10,618 nt of DNA. Origin: an uncultured Lachnospiraceae bacterium. Lineage in GTDB: Bacteria; Bacillota_A; Clostridia; Lachnospirales; Lachnospiraceae. The stretch is taken from NCBI GenBank assembly GCA_946621895.1, contig CAMOOZ010000104.1:1-10618 (forward strand), given 5' to 3'. Below the pieces are notes generated by a model, which searched no databases, was not told the DNA's origin, and saw only the letters and a program-made list of their open reading frames with translations. The translations under genes and the position numbers were made by a program. Of the stretch, positions 1 to 6,272 are shown one piece after another; the first letter of the stretch is position 1, and every line of letters begins with the position of its first letter.

Positions 1-22
1 CGGATTTTTTGCCGGATTGACC

Positions 23-51
23 TTGACAGATTCAATTTAATTGCGTACAAT
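23..51 (+). promoter_or_regulatory. Sigma-A promoter of the redox operon
   Basis: The -35 box TTGACA (23-28) is a perfect consensus match. It is followed by a 17-nt spacer and a -10 box TACAAT (46-51) with five of six consensus bases. Transcription should start near 58, giving a leader of about 80 nt before the reductase gene. Nothing else in the left 140 bases looks like a gene, and positions 1-22 hold no feature I can name. Confidence 0.85.
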
Positions 52-60
52 CAACATGTG
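31..60 (+). promoter_or_regulatory. Putative OhrR operator, two tandem 15-bp units
   Basis: Positions 31-45 and 46-60 are adjacent 15-bp units. From memory, the Bacillus subtilis ohrA operator is a tandem repeat of TACAATTAAATTGTA; each unit here matches it at 11 of 15 positions. The first unit contains the perfect palindrome CAATTTAATTG (33-43). The site fills the promoter spacer, the -10 box and the likely start point, so a bound repressor would block RNA polymerase. The third gene downstream encodes an OhrR, which makes autoregulation the simplest reading. The match to the B. subtilis sequence relies on recall; the palindrome and its placement are seen directly. Confidence 0.7.
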
Positions 61-76
61 CTGAGTGGTACCGAAG

Positions 77-128
77 GCGGGGAAGCGCTTTTTCAGTTTT
101 TCCCGCGGCTGTGATTTATCGGGAAAAA
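77..128 (+). other. Leader with two mutually exclusive hairpins ahead of the RBS
   Basis: GCGGGGAA (77-84) can pair with TTTCCCGC (99-106), with one G-U pair. Alternatively TTTTTCCCG (97-105) can pair perfectly with CGGGAAAAA (120-128), whose 3' edge abuts the GAGGAG ribosome binding site (129-134). The segment 97-106 cannot take part in both stems. This is a sequence observation; any regulatory role is inference. Confidence 0.4.
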
Positions 129-140
129 GAGGAGCAGGAT

Positions 141-1001
141 ATGTCAAGAGCAGAAATCGCGATCATCGGAACCGGGCCGGGAGGAATCTCCGCCGCGATC
201 ACCGCAAAAATCAGGAATAAAAATATCCTGCTGATCGGCAGCAGGGAGCTGAGCGCAAAAATGTCCAAGGCCCATCTGATCCGGAATTATCCGGGGCTGC
301 CGGAGATCTCCGGCGGGGAGCTGGCGGCGAAAATGCAGGCACATCTGGATGCGATGGGAATCACGATCACCGAAGACCGGATCGCCACAATCTATGCCAT
401 GGGGGGATACTTTGCCCTTCAGGGGCAGGAAATGCTGGAGGCGGAAACGGTGATCCTGGCGTCCGGCGTGTTGCTGGCGAAGCCCCTGCCCGGCGAGGAG
501 GAATTTTTGGGCCGCGGCGTCAGCTATTGCGCCACCTGTGACGCTTCCCTTTATCGCGGAAAGTCTGCTATTGTAGTAGGGTATGCGCCAAAGGAAGAGC
601 CGGAAGCCGCTTTTCTTGCCCAGCTGGCGGAAAAGGTGATCTATATGCCGCAATATGACGGCGAGATCAGGCTGCCCGAGAGCGTGGAGATCAGAAGGGG
701 AGTCCCGAAGGAGATCAAAGCGAATGGGACGGGAAAAACCCTGGCCACGGATCAGGGGGAGCTTTCCGCGGACGGAATCTTCCTCTTAAGGGAGAGTGTT
801 GCGGCGGACAAGCTGGTTCCGGGGCTTAAGATGGACGGCGCCCATGTGATCGTGGATCGTGAAATGAAAACGAATCTGCCGGGACTTTTTGCCTGCGGCG
901 ACATCACGGGCACGCCCTATCAGTACATCAAGGCGGCAGGCGAGGGAAATGTGGCGGCGCTGTCCGCAGTGGCCTGCCTGGACGCGAAGGCCCGCGGGTG
1001 A
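141..1001 (+). CDS. Thioredoxin reductase-like flavoprotein, probably ferredoxin-linked (FFTR type)
   Basis: Flavin disulfide reductase of 286 residues that should reduce the thioredoxin encoded next door. The FAD fingerprint GTGPGG is at residues 10-15, the redox-active CATCD has cysteines 130 and 133, and the C-terminal FAD contact CGDITG is near 252-257. In NADPH-dependent thioredoxin reductases the middle domain has a GGGDSA-type nucleotide loop and an HRR(x)3R phosphate clamp. Here the loop reads VVGYAPKEEP (145-154) and no HRR clamp is present. This loss is the hallmark of the ferredoxin-dependent flavin thioredoxin reductases described in Clostridium acetobutylicum, so ferredoxin is the likely electron donor (inference). 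Start chosen at 141 because GAGGAG lies 6 nt upstream; an in-frame GTG at 111 lacks a site. Length is slightly short of the usual 305-320 residues. First gene of the operon. Confidence 0.85.
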   Translation: MSRAEIAIIGTGPGGISAAITAKIRNKNILLIGSRELSAKMSKAHLIRNYPGLPEISGGELAAKMQAHLDAMGITITEDRIATIYAMGGYFALQGQEMLEAETVILASGVLLAKPLPGEEEFLGRGVSYCATCDASLYRGKSAIVVGYAPKEEPEAAFLAQLAEKVIYMPQYDGEIRLPESVEIRRGVPKEIKANGTGKTLATDQGELSADGIFLLRESVAADKLVPGLKMDGAHVIVDREMKTNLPGLFACGDITGTPYQYIKAAGEGNVAALSAVACLDAKARG

Positions 1002-1157
1002 TGAGCCTGGTCGTTACAGTTTGGCCCCGAGCCAAGCACTTGCTGCATGGCTGCGGGCAATTTATTCGGATTGCAGGATCCGGCCGCCGCTGAGAGCGGA
1101 TCTCATCGCCAAAGGCCATGAGTGGAATGGCTCAACTGACGAAAAAGGAGGATTACA

Positions 1158-1466
1158 ATGATCAAAGAGGTAAGCAATAACGATCTGAGTGCAGCAAAGC
1201 AGGCCAATGTGGCCGTGCTTGATTTTAACGCCACCTGGTGCGGCCCCTGCAAGATGCTGGGCCCTATCCTGACGGAAATCTCCAACGAGCTTTCAGAGGT
1301 GGAGTTTTACGGCGTGGATGTGGATGAGAATCAGGAGCTGGCGCAGGAGTTCGCAATCCAGAGCGTGCCCACGGTGGTGATCTTAAGAAACGGGAAAAAG
1401 GTCAATCAGAAGATCGGATTTGCACCGAAGGAGGATATGACGGCCTTCATCCGTTCTGCTTATTAA
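1158..1466 (+). CDS. trxA: Thioredoxin
   Basis: Small cytoplasmic dithiol protein of 102 residues that passes electrons from the reductase encoded upstream to target proteins such as peroxidases and ribonucleotide reductase. It has the canonical active site WCGPC (W27, C28, C31) and the cis-proline loop SVPT (P71). Length and fold pattern match classical thioredoxins. A strong AAAGGAGG lies 7 nt before the ATG. It follows the reductase by 156 nt with no visible terminator between them; that gap holds only a weak CCGCT/AGCGG stem near 1084-1097. The reductase-thioredoxin pairing supports co-transcription and a shared function. The gene is complete and unremarkable in itself. Confidence 0.95.
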   Translation: MIKEVSNNDLSAAKQANVAVLDFNATWCGPCKMLGPILTEISNELSEVEFYGVDVDENQELAQEFAIQSVPTVVILRNGKKVNQKIGFAPKEDMTAFIRSAY

Positions 1467-1532
1467 GATAAGGATGATCATTTGCTGTTCGCCGCGCTGT
1501 GCTAATGCTGTGCGATGGAATGGGGTAAAAAG

Positions 1533-1973
1533 ATGGCTAATCGGTATGATTCGTTAAAGCTGGAAAATCAGATCTGCTTTCCGCTTTATGCCTGCGCAAA
1601 GGGAACCACGCAGCGCTATAAGGAATTTTTGGATCCGCTGGATCTGACCTATACCCAGTATCTGACGATGCTGGTGCTCTGGGAGCGGGGCAGGCAGAAT
1701 GTGAAGGAGCTGGGCGAGGCATTGCTTCTGGACAGCGGCACACTGACCCCCGTGCTGAAAAAGCTGGAAACCAAGGGTTATGTGAAGAGGGAAAGAAATC
1801 CCCAGGATGAGCGGGTGCTGTATGTGAGCCTGACCAGACAGGGGGAGCAGCTCAAGGACAGGGCGATCAGCGTTCCTGAAGCCATGCGCCGGGGTTATCC
1901 GCTGAATGAGGAGGAGACAAGGCAGCTTTACACACTGCTCTACAAGCTCATGGGAAGGACGCTTCCGCAATGA
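1533..1973 (+). CDS. ohrR: MarR-family organic peroxide sensor OhrR
   Basis: Winged-helix MarR-type dimeric repressor of 146 residues. OhrR senses organic hydroperoxides by oxidation of one N-terminal cysteine, which releases it from DNA. Starting at 1533, the reactive cysteine falls at C15 in the motif LENQIC, and the two tyrosines that hydrogen-bond it in B. subtilis OhrR are at the same positions, Y29 and Y40 (Y19 is also kept). This alignment, not the weak GGGG upstream, decides the start over an in-frame ATG at 1515. The recognition region DSGTLTPVLKKLE (residues 70-82, approximately) and the wing with DERVLYVSLT are typical. A second cysteine, C21, is unusual. No ohr peroxidase gene is adjacent; the neighbours are thioredoxin and its reductase, and an OhrR-like operator sits in their promoter. 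Confidence 0.88.
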   Translation: MANRYDSLKLENQICFPLYACAKGTTQRYKEFLDPLDLTYTQYLTMLVLWERGRQNVKELGEALLLDSGTLTPVLKKLETKGYVKRERNPQDERVLYVSLTRQGEQLKDRAISVPEAMRRGYPLNEEETRQLYTLLYKLMGRTLPQ

Positions 1974-2218
1974 AAAATTCCAGCCGTTATTTTGAGAACA
2001 GGGAGTGTGCATACTACCCCTGTCACCGGGGAATAGAGGAGATGAACTGCATGTTCTGCTACTGCCCGCTCTATTCCAGAGAAAATTGCCCGGGGAATCC
2101 CCGATTTAAGGAGAAGGACGGCAGGCGGATCAAGATCTGCACAGACTGTGTTTTTCCGCATCAACCGGAGAATTTCGACACAGTGATCAAATTGTTAAAA
2201 GAAGGTTATACTCATTAA
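1970..2218 (+). CDS. Cysteine-rich small-domain protein (PF04071-like)
   Basis: An 82-residue protein consisting almost entirely of one conserved small domain. Its eight cysteines are at 13, 18, 27, 30, 32, 40, 57 and 60, with histidines 19 and 64, in the pattern ECxxxPCHRG, CxxCYCPLY, CxGNPRF and CTDCxxPH. I recognise this as the cysteine-rich small domain family of Clostridia and archaea, whose biochemical role is not established; metal binding (zinc or iron) is inferred from the cysteine pairs. The ATG overlaps the ohrR stop codon (ATGA at 1970-1973), which points to translational coupling. It is the last gene of the redox operon. Its final four codons and stop lie inside a perfect inverted repeat. 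Confidence 0.75.
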   Translation: MKNSSRYFENRECAYYPCHRGIEEMNCMFCYCPLYSRENCPGNPRFKEKDGRRIKICTDCVFPHQPENFDTVIKLLKEGYTH

Positions 2219-2250
2219 CGAAATGGAAAAGTATTTCGTTAATGAGTATA
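2207..2250. repeat. Perfect 18-bp inverted repeat over the stop codon; possible operator
   Basis: TATACTCATTAACGAAAT (2207-2224) and its exact reverse complement (2233-2250) flank an 8-nt loop. The left arm contains the end of the preceding gene (stop at 2216-2218). There is no T-run after it, so it is a poor intrinsic terminator. The right arm runs into a candidate -10 box TATAAA (2247-2252), and TGGAAA (2224-2229) lies 17 nt upstream of that box, so the repeat could be a dimeric repressor's operator. It could also protect the 3' end of the mRNA. Confidence 0.8.
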
Positions 2251-2262
2251 AATATACACGGA

Positions 2263-2292
2263 AAGACGCTGATCCGATCAGCGTTTTCTTTG
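2263..2292 (+). terminator. Rho-independent terminator of the redox operon
   Basis: ACGCTGATC (2266-2274) pairs with GATCAGCGT (2276-2284). The stem extends through A-T and G-T pairs at its base, and TTTTCTTT follows. It ends the reductase-thioredoxin-ohrR-small protein unit. Confidence 0.75.
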
Positions 2293-2298
2293 TCTGCG

Positions 2299-2321
2299 GA
2301 TGTCCTGCCTTGCAGGACATC
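2299..2321 (+). other. Hairpin in the MATE leader
   Basis: GATGTCCTGC (2299-2308) and GCAGGACATC (2312-2321) form a perfect 10-bp stem with a 3-nt loop. No T-run follows. It lies 64 nt before the MATE start codon and directly after a terminator, so it may be part of an RNA leader or a remnant of a second terminator. I see no known riboswitch class. Confidence 0.5.
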
Positions 2322-2385
2322 GTCTTCTCTGTGCCTGTAGAGACGCAGTGAAATGCAGATATACGGATAGCTGACGAGGAGAGAG

Positions 2386-3732
2386 ATGAAGCCCAGGGAA
2401 ATTGATATGCTGCACGGCCCGGTTGCCGGGAAGCTGCTGCTTTTTGCCGTTCCATTGATGCTGACCAGTATGATGCAGCTGTTATTTAATGCGGCAGACA
2501 CGATCGTCGTGGGACGCTTTGCCGGGCCTGAATATCTGGCCGGAGTCGGGGCAACGAATTCCCTGGTGAATCTTTATGTGAATTTCCTGCTGGGGATCTC
2601 CGTCGGGGCCAATGTGCTTGTCGCCCATGAGCTCGGGGCCGGCAATATGAAGCGCGCCGGTCTGGGCGTCCATACGGGCGTGCTCACTGCCTTTGCCATG
2701 GGTGCGATCCTGGCTGCGCTGGGCTTTTTTCTGGCGGGACCCACCCTTCAGCTGATGCAGACACCGGCGGATGTGATCGGATACTCTGAGCTGTACCTCC
2801 GCATTTACTTTTTGGGCGTGCCCTTTCAGTCCGTCTATAATGTATGCGCCGCGATCCTCAGGGCAAACGGGGACACGAGGCGCCCCATGGTCTTTCTCTC
2901 CGTGAGCGGTGTGCTGAATGTGTGCCTGAACCTGCTGTTCGTGATCCTGTTTCAGATGAATGTGGCAGGCGTGGCGATCGCCACGGTGATCAGCCAGGCG
3001 GTGAGCATGCTGCTGATCCTGCGCTGCCTGATGAAGGAGAAGGGGCCCTTAAGGCTGTCCCTTAAGGAATTAAGGGCGGATAAGCGCAGCATTATGCAGA
3101 TCATGCATATCGGACTGCCCTCCGGCATCCAGAGCGCGCTGTTTTCCCTTTCCAATATCGTGATCCAGAGCACGGTGAACAGCTATGGCTCGATGGTCGT
3201 GGCCGGCAACAGCGCCGCCCAGGGGATGGAGGCCTTTGTTTATGTTTCCATGAATGCCTTCTCCCAGGCCTCCCAGACCTTTGTTTCCCAGAATTACGGC
3301 GCAAGGGCCTTTGACAGGGTAGAGCGGGTAAGGCGGGGCTGTCTTTTCTGGGCGCTGGTTTTCGGCCTTGCGCTTGGCAATCTGGCCGCTTTCCTGAGCC
3401 CGATGCTCTGCGGGATCTACACCACGGAGGCTGCGGCGATACAGGCCGGCTCCGTCCGGATGTGGTATGTATGCAGTCTCTATTGCCTCTGCGGGATGAT
3501 GGAGGTGATGGTGGGCGCCTTAAGGGGGATCGGGCATGCGGTGGTCCCGATGATCACAAGCCTTCTCGGGGCCTGCGCCTTCAGGCTTTTGTGGATCGCC
3601 TTCGTTTATCCCTTAAGCCCTTCCATCGAGATCGTCTATCTCTCCTATCCGGTCAGCTGGTTTGTCACCGTAGCGGCGCACCGGATTTACTGGCACTTTG
3701 CCTGGGCGAAGGCAAAAAATCTGCCGATGTGA
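2386..3732 (+). CDS. MATE-family multidrug/organic cation efflux transporter
   Basis: Integral membrane antiporter of 448 residues, expected to have twelve helices in two bundles and to export drugs or metabolites using a Na+ or H+ gradient. The N-terminus has the family signature DML(x)GP...KLLLFAVPLM and QLLFNAADTIVVGRFAG (residues 31-47). D38 sits where NorM and DinF proteins have a cation-coupling aspartate. The duplicated half starts near residue 235 (IMHIGLPSGIQSALFSLSN). The length is normal for the family. GAGGAGAG directly before the ATG supports the start. It stands alone between a terminator-rich leader and the promoter of the next gene. No clear terminator follows it. Substrate cannot be told from sequence. 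Confidence 0.92.
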   Translation: MKPREIDMLHGPVAGKLLLFAVPLMLTSMMQLLFNAADTIVVGRFAGPEYLAGVGATNSLVNLYVNFLLGISVGANVLVAHELGAGNMKRAGLGVHTGVLTAFAMGAILAALGFFLAGPTLQLMQTPADVIGYSELYLRIYFLGVPFQSVYNVCAAILRANGDTRRPMVFLSVSGVLNVCLNLLFVILFQMNVAGVAIATVISQAVSMLLILRCLMKEKGPLRLSLKELRADKRSIMQIMHIGLPSGIQSALFSLSNIVIQSTVNSYGSMVVAGNSAAQGMEAFVYVSMNAFSQASQTFVSQNYGARAFDRVERVRRGCLFWALVFGLALGNLAAFLSPMLCGIYTTEAAAIQAGSVRMWYVCSLYCLCGMMEVMVGALRGIGHAVVPMITSLLGACAFRLLWIAFVYPLSPSIEIVYLSYPVSWFVTVAAHRIYWHFAWAKAKNLPM

Positions 3733-3772
3733 AAAATTCAATTCATTCGGGGATGTCGAACAAATGCCATTT

Positions 3773-3781
3773 TGGTATAAT
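3773..3781 (+). promoter_or_regulatory. Extended -10 promoter for the SPFH gene
   Basis: TGG followed by TATAAT (3776-3781) is a perfect extended -10 element. No good -35 hexamer is found 16-18 nt upstream, which extended -10 promoters tolerate. The start site would be near 3788, leaving a leader of about 130 nt. Confidence 0.6.
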
Positions 3782-3820
3782 AAAGTGGATACCGACATCA
3801 GGAACCGCCTGAGCGCAAAA

Positions 3821-3853
3821 ATCCCGCGCGGCGCCGCTGCGCCCGACCGGGAT
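3821..3853 (+). other. GC-rich hairpin in the SPFH 5' leader
   Basis: ATCCCG (3821-3826) pairs with CGGGAT (3848-3853), enclosing a very GC-rich segment that can fold further. It is followed by TGGTTATC rather than a T-run. It could be a weak terminator for readthrough from the MATE gene or a structured leader; the sequence does not decide. Confidence 0.4.
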
Positions 3854-3915
3854 GGTTATCTCACTTAAGACGGTTCTTCAGCCCGCATTCCGCGGGGAAA
3901 AAGGAGGAAAATGCA

Positions 3916-5208
3916 ATGGGCCTGATCAGTGCGGCTTTGGCTGCCGGCGGCGGTGTGCTGGCGGATCAATGGAAGGAGTATTTTTACTGCGATGCGATCG
4001 ACGCGGATGTCCTGATGACCAGGGGAATGAAGCGGACCAGCGGCAGGGGAGGATCCAACAACAGGGGCGAGGATAATGTGATCTCCAACGGGTCCGTTGT
4101 GGCAGTGAACGACGGACAGTGCATGATCATCACGGATCAGGGAGAGATCGTCGAGGTCTGCGCCGAGCCCGGGGAATTTGTCTACGATACCTCAAAGGAG
4201 CCCAGCATTTTCGCGGGAAAGCTGGGCAGCTCGATTATCGAGAGCTTTAAGACCTTCGGCAGAAGATTTACCTTTGCCGGTCAGGCGGCCAGAGAGCAGC
4301 GGGTCTATTATTTTAATACAAAAGAGATCATCGGAAATAAGTACGGCACGGCTTCCCCCGTGCCCTTCAGGGTCGTGGATCAGAATATCGGGCTGGATGT
4401 GGATATCGCGATCCGCTGCAACGGCGAATACTCTTACCATATGGCAGATCCTATCCTGTTTTACAAGAATGTCTGCGGCAATGTGACCACGGAATATAAC
4501 CGGGAAGAGATCGACTCCCAGTTAAAGTCGGAGCTTCTGACCGCGCTGCAGCCGGCCTTCGCAAGAATCTCCGAAATGGGGATCAGGTATTCCGCCGTGG
4601 TGGCGCATACGGCTGAGCTGGCGGATGCGTTAAACGCAGAACTCTCCAAGAAGTGGAGAGAATTGAGGGGAATCGAGATCGTTTCCTTTGGTGTGAACTC
4701 CTTAAAGGCTTCCGCCGAGGATGAGGCGATGATCAAGGAGCTGCAGCGAAACGCCACACTGCGCAATCCCAATATGGCGGCGGCTCATCTGGTGGGCGCC
4801 CAGGCGGCGGCAATGCAGTCCGCGGCGGCGAATGAGAACGCGGGTCCGATGATGGCCTTCGCCGGGATGAACATGGCAAATATGGCAGGCGGGATGAATG
4901 CCGGGCAGCTTTTCCAGATGGGACAGCAGCAGGGTTATCCGCAGCAGCAGGGCGGGATCCCTCCCGGCGCAAACCAGAATACAGTGGGGATGCAGCCAAC
5001 TCCCGCGCCGCAGCCTCAGCCGGCGCCTGCAGCAGCGGGCGGCTGGGTCTGCCCGAAATGCGGCGCGCAGAATCAGGGAAAATTCTGTACGGAATGCGGG
5101 GAAAAGAAGCCCGAGGCACCTGCCCAGAAGGGATGGTTCTGCCCTGAATGCGGACATCAGAATGAAGGAAAGTTCTGCACGGAGTGCGGGACGGCAAGGC
5201 CGCAGTAA
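3916..5208 (+). CDS. SPFH-domain protein with two C-terminal zinc ribbons (YdjI-like)
   Basis: A 430-residue protein of the family sometimes labelled virion core protein-like. The SPFH (band 7) core spans about residues 30-285, with a recognisable central stretch FGRRFTFAGQAAREQRVYYF. A low-complexity linker rich in Ala, Met, Gly and Gln follows (about 290-376). The end carries two nearly identical zinc ribbons, CPKCG(x)8CTECG (C379, C382, C391, C394) and CPECG(x)8CTECG (C409, C412, C421, C424). B. subtilis YdjI has the same layout and works with PspA at the stressed membrane; that role here is inference, since no pspA, ydjG or ydjH is visible. No signal peptide or clear TM helix is seen. AAGGAGG lies 8 nt before the ATG. 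The ribokinase follows 12 nt later. Confidence 0.85.
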   Translation: MGLISAALAAGGGVLADQWKEYFYCDAIDADVLMTRGMKRTSGRGGSNNRGEDNVISNGSVVAVNDGQCMIITDQGEIVEVCAEPGEFVYDTSKEPSIFAGKLGSSIIESFKTFGRRFTFAGQAAREQRVYYFNTKEIIGNKYGTASPVPFRVVDQNIGLDVDIAIRCNGEYSYHMADPILFYKNVCGNVTTEYNREEIDSQLKSELLTALQPAFARISEMGIRYSAVVAHTAELADALNAELSKKWRELRGIEIVSFGVNSLKASAEDEAMIKELQRNATLRNPNMAAAHLVGAQAAAMQSAAANENAGPMMAFAGMNMANMAGGMNAGQLFQMGQQQGYPQQQGGIPPGANQNTVGMQPTPAPQPQPAPAAAGGWVCPKCGAQNQGKFCTECGEKKPEAPAQKGWFCPECGHQNEGKFCTECGTARPQ

Positions 5209-5220
5209 GGTGCTTTAAGG

Positions 5221-6177
5221 ATGGAGAAGATGAAGCATACACCCCGTATCCTTGTGGTCGGGAGCTTTAATATGGATCTGATCGGATTAAGCCCCTCACT
5301 TCCCGGCATGGGTGAAACGAGGATCGGCGGAAGCTTCCGCACGGCGCCGGGAGGCAAGGGCTCCAATCAGGCCGTGCAGTGCGCAAGGCTAGGCGCTGAG
5401 GTGGTCATGGCGGGCTGCGTGGGAAACGATCCCTTCGGGCAGGCGCTTTTGCAGGCACATATCGATGATGGGATCGGGATCAGCCATGTAAAGGTGGATA
5501 AGGACGCTCCCACCGGGGTAGCTTTGATCGAGGTGGAGCAGACGAAGCAGGACAGCCAGAACAGGATACTGGTCCTGCCGGGGGCCAATGCCCGCCTTTT
5601 GCCGGAGGATCTTTCCTGGCTGAAGGAGGAGATCAGCGCCTTTGACATGCTGATGCTTCAGCTGGAGATCCCGATGGAGACCAATGCCTTTGCGGCTGCT
5701 ATCGCCCATGAAGCCGGTGTTCCCGTGATGCTGAATCCTGCCCCTGCAGCAGAGTTATCCCCGGAGCTTCTTTCCCATATCACCTGGCTCTCCCCGAATG
5801 AGACAGAGGCGGCGGTGCTGGCCGGCGTTCAGTTTGCGCTGGAGGGAGAAGAAGAGATCCGCGCGGCAGCGGATGAACTGCTTAAGCGCGGCGTAAAAAA
5901 GCTGATCATCACGCTCGGGGAGCGTGGCTCGGTGCTGGCTGACGGAGAAGGGCTTATCAAGATCGATCCGGTAAGCGTTGAACGGGCAGTTGATCCCACC
6001 GCTGCCGGGGATTCCTTTGTGGCCGCGTTCTGCACGGGGCTGACCGCGGGAATGGCGGAAAAAGAGGCCCTGGATTTTGCCTCCCATGCCGCGGCGCTGA
6101 CGGTCTGTAAGGAGGGTGCGCTTCCTTCCCTGCCGTCTCTTACGCAGGTGCGGGAGCTGATGCGGGAAAAGAAATGA
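5221..6177 (+). CDS. rbsK: Ribokinase (PfkB-family sugar kinase)
   Basis: Cytoplasmic kinase of 318 residues that phosphorylates D-ribose to ribose 5-phosphate, feeding the pentose phosphate pathway. It has the substrate loop GSFNMD (N17, D19), the first PfkB signature around GGKGSNQA (residues 44-51), CVGNDPFG, and the second signature DPTAAGDSF (258-266) with the expected catalytic base D264. The usual GAGD of the anion hole reads AAGD here, a variant allowed by the family pattern. Ribokinase is preferred over other PfkB sugar or nucleoside kinases by overall pattern, not by proof. The start is ambiguous: ATG 5221 has AAGG immediately before it, and ATG 5230 has GGAG 3 nt upstream. It probably shares a transcript with the SPFH gene. 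No ribose transporter or RbsR is nearby. Confidence 0.85.
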   Translation: MEKMKHTPRILVVGSFNMDLIGLSPSLPGMGETRIGGSFRTAPGGKGSNQAVQCARLGAEVVMAGCVGNDPFGQALLQAHIDDGIGISHVKVDKDAPTGVALIEVEQTKQDSQNRILVLPGANARLLPEDLSWLKEEISAFDMLMLQLEIPMETNAFAAAIAHEAGVPVMLNPAPAAELSPELLSHITWLSPNETEAAVLAGVQFALEGEEEIRAAADELLKRGVKKLIITLGERGSVLADGEGLIKIDPVSVERAVDPTAAGDSFVAAFCTGLTAGMAEKEALDFASHAAALTVCKEGALPSLPSLTQVRELMREKK

Positions 6178-6186
6178 GCTGAGAAT

Positions 6187-6217
6187 CGAGCAGGGGAGGA
6201 GAATCCGACCCTGCTCG
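6187..6217 (+). other. Hairpin after rbsK
   Basis: CGAGCAGGG (6187-6195) and CCCTGCTCG (6209-6217) form a perfect 9-bp stem with a 13-nt loop, 10 nt after the ribokinase stop. No T-run follows, so it may be a 3'-end stabilising stem or a weak terminator. Confidence 0.55.
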
Positions 6218-6222
6218 CCGCC

Positions 6223-6266
6223 CGGGGGCGCATCGCTGAATGGCGATAATTTCCTTTGCGCCCCCG
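6223..6266. other. Branched hairpin between convergent genes
   Basis: CGGGGGCGCA (6223-6232) pairs with TGCGCCCCCG (6257-6266). Inside it ATCGC/GCGAT (6232-6236 and 6243-6247, sharing one base with the outer stem) can form a smaller stem. It is very GC-rich, lacks a T-run, and stands between rbsK and the real terminator. Confidence 0.5.
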
Positions 6267-6272
6267 TGGCAT

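Noticed and set aside
111..140. Longer N-terminus of the reductase from GTG 111
   Set aside because: No ribosome binding site is placed for it, and the ten extra residues precede the normal start of the FAD-binding strand. ATG 141 has GAGGAG 6 nt upstream.
144..653. Long minus-strand open frame opposite the reductase
   Set aside because: It has no recognisable motif and is the antisense shadow of a clear flavoprotein gene. The same applies to the frames opposite or within MATE, SPFH, rbsK and clpB.
1002..1157. Terminator or small gene between reductase and thioredoxin
   Set aside because: Only weak stems without a T-run, and open frames there have no ribosome binding site or motif; the two genes are taken as co-transcribed.
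1515..1532. Earlier ATG for ohrR
   Set aside because: Starting at 1533 puts the sensing cysteine at position 15 and the tyrosines at 29 and 40, exactly as in B. subtilis OhrR.
2251..2385. Riboswitch upstream of the MATE gene
   Set aside because: I could not match the hairpins to guanidine, preQ1 or other classes I know; only simple stems are supported.
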